Shown here in pieces: positions 31,748 to 35,284 of a stretch of DNA of 35,284 nt; within the stretch, counting starts at the first letter, position 1, and each line of letters starts with the position of its first letter. The position numbers and the translations under genes were made by a program. The notes under the pieces are model-generated. The model was not told the DNA's origin. It ran no database searches and saw nothing but the letters and a program-made list of their open reading frames with translations. The stretch is from an uncultured bacterium (lineage in GTDB: Bacteria; Cyanobacteriota; Vampirovibrionia; Gastranaerophilales; Gastranaerophilaceae): positions 1 to 35,284 of the forward strand of contig CASEVT010000005.1 of NCBI GenBank assembly GCA_949291445.1. Direction: 5' to 3'.

Positions 31748-32947
31748 ATGACTGATAAGATTGTATATTTGGATAATAATGCCACGACAAAGATAGATCC
31801 GATTGTATTTGAGGCAATGGTGCCGTATTTTTGTGAATATTACGGTAATCCGTCGAGCACACACGAGTTTGGCGGTAAGGTTTCTTATGCAATTCGTGAT
31901 GCCAGAGAGTCTGTGAAAGATTTGATGGGGGCATCGGATATGAAGGAGATTATTTTTACCGGCTCCGGCTCTGAAAGTGCAAATACCGCAATCCGTGGGG
32001 TTTTGGAAGCTAACAAGAACAAAAAACATATTATTACAACAAAAGTTGAACATCCTTGTGTTTTGAATCTGTATAAATATTTTGAAAAACAAGGATACGA
32101 AGTCACATACCTCGGTGTCGACAGTGAAGGCAATTTGGATTTAAATGAACTCAGTGAAGCGGTGACGCCTGATACTGCGCTGGTAAGTTTAATGGCAGCG
32201 AATAATGAGACTGGAGTTATCTTTCCATACCAGCGTGCGGCTTCTATTGTAAAAAGCAAAAATCCTAAAACGAAAGTTTTTGTTGATGCTGTGCAGGCTG
32301 CAGGTAAGATACCGCTTGATGTTAAAAATACCGATGTTGATTTAATGGGTATTGCGGGTCACAAGATCCACGCTCCCAAAGGTGTTGGGGCTTTGTATAT
32401 AAAAACCGGAACGCTTCTGCCGGCATTAATCATTGGCGGGCATCAGGAAAGGGGCAAAAGAGCCGGAACTGAAAATGTCACAAGTATTGTCGGATTGGGG
32501 GTTGCTGCCAGACTGGCGAAAGAGTCTTTAAACGATGAAATAACAAGAGTGAAATCGCTTCGTGATAAGCTTGAAAACGGTATCCTTTCATCTATATACA
32601 ATGCCAGAGTCAACGGTTCGAGAAATAATCGTGTTCCGAACACTACCAATATAGGTTTTCAGTACATTGAAGGTGAACTTATATTGTTACATATGAATGA
32701 CCTTGGTATATGTGCAAGTTCCGGCAGTGCTTGTACGTCTGGAAGTCTTGAACCAAGCCATGTACTTAAGGCTATGGGTGTTCCATTTACTGCATTGCAC
32801 GGTAGCATACGATTTAGCTTAAGCAGGTTTACCACATCAGAGCAGATTGATTATACTTTGAAAGTTTTGCCTGATGTTATATTTAAGCTCAACAATATTT
32901 CTCCGTATCAAAAGGAGCTTGCTGAACTGAAAACGGCTAAAAAGTAG
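31748..32947 (+). CDS. nifS: NifS/IscS-type cysteine desulfurase
   Basis: A 399-residue PLP enzyme that removes sulfur from cysteine as an enzyme-bound persulfide for Fe-S assembly. YLDNNATTKID is the family start. The PLP lysine is K206 in GHKIHAPKGVGALY, and the catalytic cysteine is C329 in ICASSGSACTSGS, typical of group I NifS/IscS enzymes. HxxxGxE-type elements such as GGHQERGKRAGTEN are present. The ATG at 31748 follows the nifU stop codon after one base, and its ribosome site lies in the end of nifU, so the two are coupled. RimO and NifU are among its likely beneficiaries. Confidence 0.95.
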   Translation: MTDKIVYLDNNATTKIDPIVFEAMVPYFCEYYGNPSSTHEFGGKVSYAIRDARESVKDLMGASDMKEIIFTGSGSESANTAIRGVLEANKNKKHIITTKVEHPCVLNLYKYFEKQGYEVTYLGVDSEGNLDLNELSEAVTPDTALVSLMAANNETGVIFPYQRAASIVKSKNPKTKVFVDAVQAAGKIPLDVKNTDVDLMGIAGHKIHAPKGVGALYIKTGTLLPALIIGGHQERGKRAGTENVTSIVGLGVAARLAKESLNDEITRVKSLRDKLENGILSSIYNARVNGSRNNRVPNTTNIGFQYIEGELILLHMNDLGICASSGSACTSGSLEPSHVLKAMGVPFTALHGSIRFSLSRFTTSEQIDYTLKVLPDVIFKLNNISPYQKELAELKTAKK

Positions 32948-33024
32948 TTTGGAGCGTTTTATTGTTTTTATTTTGACCTCCTGTGTAGTAATGGTATTTC
33001 ATTAAGAAATATTAAAAAATTGGC

Positions 33025-33387
33025 ATGGTCATGGATTATGCTATCCTTGAATCAGGGGGATATAGCGAAAGCATATTTTGTGCAATGATGCAAAAAATAT
33101 ATATAGACAAGTTACTTCATAATAAAAATTTTATTCGCGAGTTCTTGTTTGAACCGAATGATATGTTGGAGTTGGACTTTACTAACGTAAGAGAAATTAG
33201 ACTCAATGACATTCAAAGGTTGTTAGATTTACAGAAGTTGGCGATTTACAATGAAATTTCGCTTAGAATCAACAATTTGGAGCCTAATATAAGCAAAATA
33301 TTGAAACAAACCGGTCTGTATAAAACATTTAATACAATAGGTGCGACAAGTGTTAAACCTATAAATAAAAGATTGGCTCTTGAATAA
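33025..33387 (+). CDS. STAS-like small protein upstream of rsmI
   Basis: A 120-residue protein. The C-terminal 75 residues follow the pattern of STAS domains (anti-sigma antagonist fold): MLELDFTNVREIRLNDIQRL (strand, then helix start), LQKLAIYNEISLRINNLEP (strand) and ISKILKQTGLYKTF (last helix). In active SpoIIAA-type proteins a phosphorylated Ser follows Asp; here the site reads REIRLND, so this switch is probably lost. It may act as a binding module. The start is uncertain: ATG at 33025 or 33031, both without a good ribosome site. Its stop codon overlaps the rsmI start by one base, so translation is coupled. Confidence 0.6.
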   Translation: MVMDYAILESGGYSESIFCAMMQKIYIDKLLHNKNFIREFLFEPNDMLELDFTNVREIRLNDIQRLLDLQKLAIYNEISLRINNLEPNISKILKQTGLYKTFNTIGATSVKPINKRLALE

Positions 33388-34211
33388 TGAAAAATCCTCG
33401 TTTGTATGTTGTGGCAACACCTATAGGTAATAAATCAGATTTGAGTGCTCGTGCAATAAAAATATTGCAATCGGTTGATCTGATAGCCTGTGAGGATAGT
33501 CGGGTCAGCAAAAAGCTACTGGTGCAATACGATATAGACGCTAAACTCGTAAGTTATCATAAGTTTAATGAAAAACAAAGAACTGAGGAATTGAAAAAAG
33601 TTCTTGATGCCGGTAAAACTGTTGCGTTGATTTCTGATGCCGGTACGCCTTGCATATCTGATCCGGGGAGAATACTAGTTAAGGAATTATTTGAATCCGG
33701 CGTGGAGATTACTTCGATCCCGGGGGCAAGTGCTCTGACAACATTTTTGTCGCAGATCCCGCGCTGTAGTGAGGAGTTTGCTTTTGTCGGATTTTTGCCC
33801 AGAATAAAGTCTCAGCAGCAAGAACTGTTAAAAAAGTTTTCTTTTATAGATACAGTTTTTTATGAGTCGGCTAACAGGCTTTTAGATACATTGCAAAATA
33901 TTCGTGAATGTTTTGGAGATAGTGCAAAGGTTGCAGTTGCACGTGAGTTGACCAAGATATACGAAGAAACTGTCTGCGACTGCATAGGCAATATTATTGA
34001 TTATTATGAGAAGAATACACTCAAAGGTGAAGTTGTTGTGATGTTGTACGCATTAAAAATTTCACAAGAAGATGATGTGGTTCATGAAAAAGTGAAATTG
34101 CTTTCAGAACAGGGATATTCAGCCAAAGATATTTCCGTAATCTTGCATACATTATACGGATACAACAAAAACAATGTATATAAATTGGCACTTTCTTCAA
34201 AACAACAATGA
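33387..34211 (+). CDS. rsmI: 16S rRNA (cytidine-1402-2'-O)-methyltransferase RsmI
   Basis: A 274-residue enzyme of the tetrapyrrole-methylase fold. LYVVATPIGNKSDLSARAI is the standard N-terminus. ACEDSRVSKKLLVQYDI, then LISDAGTPCISDPGRILV and IPGASALTTFLS form the SAM-binding cleft. FVGFLPRIKSQQQELLKKF and VFYESANRLLDTL are also family hallmarks. RsmI methylates the ribose of C1402 in the ribosomal decoding centre, using SAM. The ATG overlaps the stop of the STAS-like gene. The stop codon abuts that of the convergent phosphatase-like gene with no base between. Confidence 0.94.
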   Translation: MKNPRLYVVATPIGNKSDLSARAIKILQSVDLIACEDSRVSKKLLVQYDIDAKLVSYHKFNEKQRTEELKKVLDAGKTVALISDAGTPCISDPGRILVKELFESGVEITSIPGASALTTFLSQIPRCSEEFAFVGFLPRIKSQQQELLKKFSFIDTVFYESANRLLDTLQNIRECFGDSAKVAVARELTKIYEETVCDCIGNIIDYYEKNTLKGEVVVMLYALKISQEDDVVHEKVKLLSEQGYSAKDISVILHTLYGYNKNNVYKLALSSKQQ

Positions 34212-34838
34212 TTAAAACATTGGTATGAATCCGGAGTAAACAAGGCTTTCCCACGATTTATAATAATTAATCTGGCTTGCGCTGCCTGTGGGGATAAAGA
34301 TTCTGTTTTGGTTTTTGTAGGGGATATCCAGAGCGTTTCTTATAGCAGCTTTGATAATGTCCGGATGGGTAACAATTATAATGCGTTTTGTTATGTTTTC
34401 TTCGACAATTTTGTCAACAAATTTTCCGACACGCAGGCTTAATTGGCTGAGTGACTCGCCGCCTTCGGGCCAATAATGTTCAGGATCGTTGTGATAGTTT
34501 TCAAGTTCGGTGGGGTATTTTTCTTCAATTTGGTCAAAACTTAACCCACTCCAAAGTCCGGCTTTTTTGTTTTCGAGTTCGTCTAATATTTCGAAATCTT
34601 TTTGATAACTTTTTGCTATGATGTTCGCAGTTTGTATGCAACGCATTGCGTTGCTCGTAAAAATTTTGTCGACTCTTGGTGAACGACGGATTATCCAGTT
34701 TGCGATATTTTCTATTTCTTCTTTGCCCTTGTCATTGAGCGGCGGATAACTCTCATTGTCGCACAGGCGGTTTTCTTCAGTATATATAGTGGAGCCGTGA
34801 CTTATAAAGGTTATTTTACATTTTCTCTTGAACAACAT
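34212..34838 (-). CDS. Histidine phosphatase (phosphoglycerate mutase-like) superfamily protein with altered RHG motif
   Basis: A 208-residue cytosolic protein. The family's catalytic RHG motif appears as ISHGST (S13-H14-G15): the nucleophilic His is kept but the Arg that binds phosphate is Ser. The second Arg (AMRCIQTANII), the acid/base region (LENKKAGLWSG) and the second His (IVTHPDIIKAAI, about residue 157) are present. EGGESLSQLSLRV is also typical. Known members hydrolyse small phosphate esters such as alpha-ribazole phosphate or sugar phosphates; the substrate here is unknown. AAAGGTGA precedes the ATG. Confidence 0.85.
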   Translation of the reverse strand: MLFKRKCKITFISHGSTIYTEENRLCDNESYPPLNDKGKEEIENIANWIIRRSPRVDKIFTSNAMRCIQTANIIAKSYQKDFEILDELENKKAGLWSGLSFDQIEEKYPTELENYHNDPEHYWPEGGESLSQLSLRVGKFVDKIVEENITKRIIIVTHPDIIKAAIRNALDIPYKNQNRIFIPTGSASQINYYKSWESLVYSGFIPMF

Positions 34839-34912
34839 ATCGTGTCACCTTTCTTATAATCATTATCGACTATAAATTTGGTTTCTTCAATCTTTTTTTC
34901 TAAATTTAATAC

Positions 34913-34938
34913 AAAAAACCGAGATCGACAGACCTCGG
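34913..34938 (-). terminator. Terminator after the edge gene
   Basis: CCGAG/CTCGG stem (34919-34923 with 34934-34938), extended by two pairs beyond one mismatch, followed on the minus strand by six T. It lies 31 bases after the stop of the partial gene. The plus strand also shows five T after the stem, so it may work both ways. Confidence 0.75.
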
Positions 34939-34969
34939 CTTTTTAAATATTGTAAGCACTTAAAAAGAG

Positions 34970-35284
34970 CTACTCGATGATCATACCGTGAATCAAGTCG
35001 ATTCGAATAGGTCTTGTTAGTTGAACATTGACAACTTGTCCGTTGTGATATTCGATAACAGATCCTCTAAATATACGTTTGAAGAATGTTTTCCAAAAAG
35101 CTCGCAAATCGCGCATTTCTAAAACGACGCCTTCAAATCTTGCATTTGGGTTTTTATCCGTACAAATGTTAGTGGTGACGATTTGCATTTTACCGTCTCT
35201 AAAGAAGCATTTTGCGACCTTAACAGATGAAACGTGACCAGTAATAGGACTGTTTTCGACTATAAGCAGATATCTTTCTTTTGT
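34970..35284 (-). CDS. Unknown protein, 3' part, running off the window
   Basis: Only the last 104 codons are visible. The frame stays open to the right edge, so the start lies outside and the ATG at 35188 is probably internal. The visible part is rich in beta-type sequence (RYLLIVENSPITGHVSSVKV, then QIVTTNICTDKNPNARFEG) with an amphipathic basic stretch (AFWKTFFKRIFRG) and a closing segment IRIDLIHGMIIE. I do not recognise a family. A terminator follows 31 bases after the stop codon. Confidence 0.6.
   Translation of the reverse strand, partial: TKERYLLIVENSPITGHVSSVKVAKCFFRDGKMQIVTTNICTDKNPNARFEGVVLEMRDLRAFWKTFFKRIFRGSVIEYHNGQVVNVQLTRPIRIDLIHGMIIE

Overview
The window is AT-rich, tightly packed bacterial chromosome. 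It combines Gram-negative envelope traits (a TolC-type outer-membrane protein, a periplasmic lytic transglycosylase) with an S-layer-homology (SLH) protein, export genes of the flagellar/type III class, a sigma-28-type sigma factor, a full three-domain NifU next to NifS, and several proteins I cannot place. This mix best fits a gut-type member of the non-photosynthetic cyanobacterial sister lineage (Melainabacteria/Vampirovibrionia, perhaps Gastranaerophilales). That is inference from gene content, not a database match. TGA is used as a normal stop codon (for example at 4027 and 7119).

Layout. 1-680: 3' part of a PLP aminotransferase. 682-6363 (minus): two secreted proteins (one a degenerate M48 peptidase), a structured-RNA candidate with a consensus promoter, a TM2 protein, an FtsB/DivIC-like protein, a Bax inhibitor-1/YccA-like membrane protein, a TcdA-like E1 enzyme with a small partner, a broken small ORF and an unknown membrane protein. 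6364-7940: a C-rich small-RNA candidate, then a winged-helix gene behind a near-perfect sigma-28 promoter, convergent with the FliA-like sigma gene. 8067-13354 (plus): tatD-tlyA, an unknown coiled-coil protein with strong expression signals, and valS. 13351-18018 (mostly minus): a small unknown gene, a Cys-rich SLH protein and a TolC family protein. 18178-21606 (plus): rimO and groES-groEL. 21712-25415 (minus): an Slt-like transglycosylase and a response-regulator/histidine-kinase hybrid. 25828-30677 (minus): one export operon, transcribed as a double-SpoA C-ring protein, fliO, fliP, a long fliQ, a pilus/secretin N-domain protein, fliR and an orphan sugar-type ABC permease. 30925-34211 (plus): nifU-nifS, then a STAS-like protein and rsmI. 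34212-35284 (minus): a histidine-phosphatase-like protein and the 3' part of an unknown gene.

How the parts fit. The export operon, the sigma-28 gene and the sigma-28 promoter point to a motility or type III export programme. The C-ring gene carries an internal Shine-Dalgarno and ATG just before its second SpoA domain, as in SctQ proteins that also make a short FliN-like product. Envelope functions are spread through the window, while rimO, rsmI, tlyA, valS and a TcdA-like gene serve translation. Four convergent gene pairs end within a few bases of each other with no terminator between them.

Most notable signals: the minus-strand RNA at about 2262-2364, the internal start in the C-ring gene, the sigma-28 promoter beside the sigma gene, the C-rich small RNA at about 6522-6631, the non-canonical composition of the export operon, and the Cys-rich SLH protein with a repeated TGAAAP motif.
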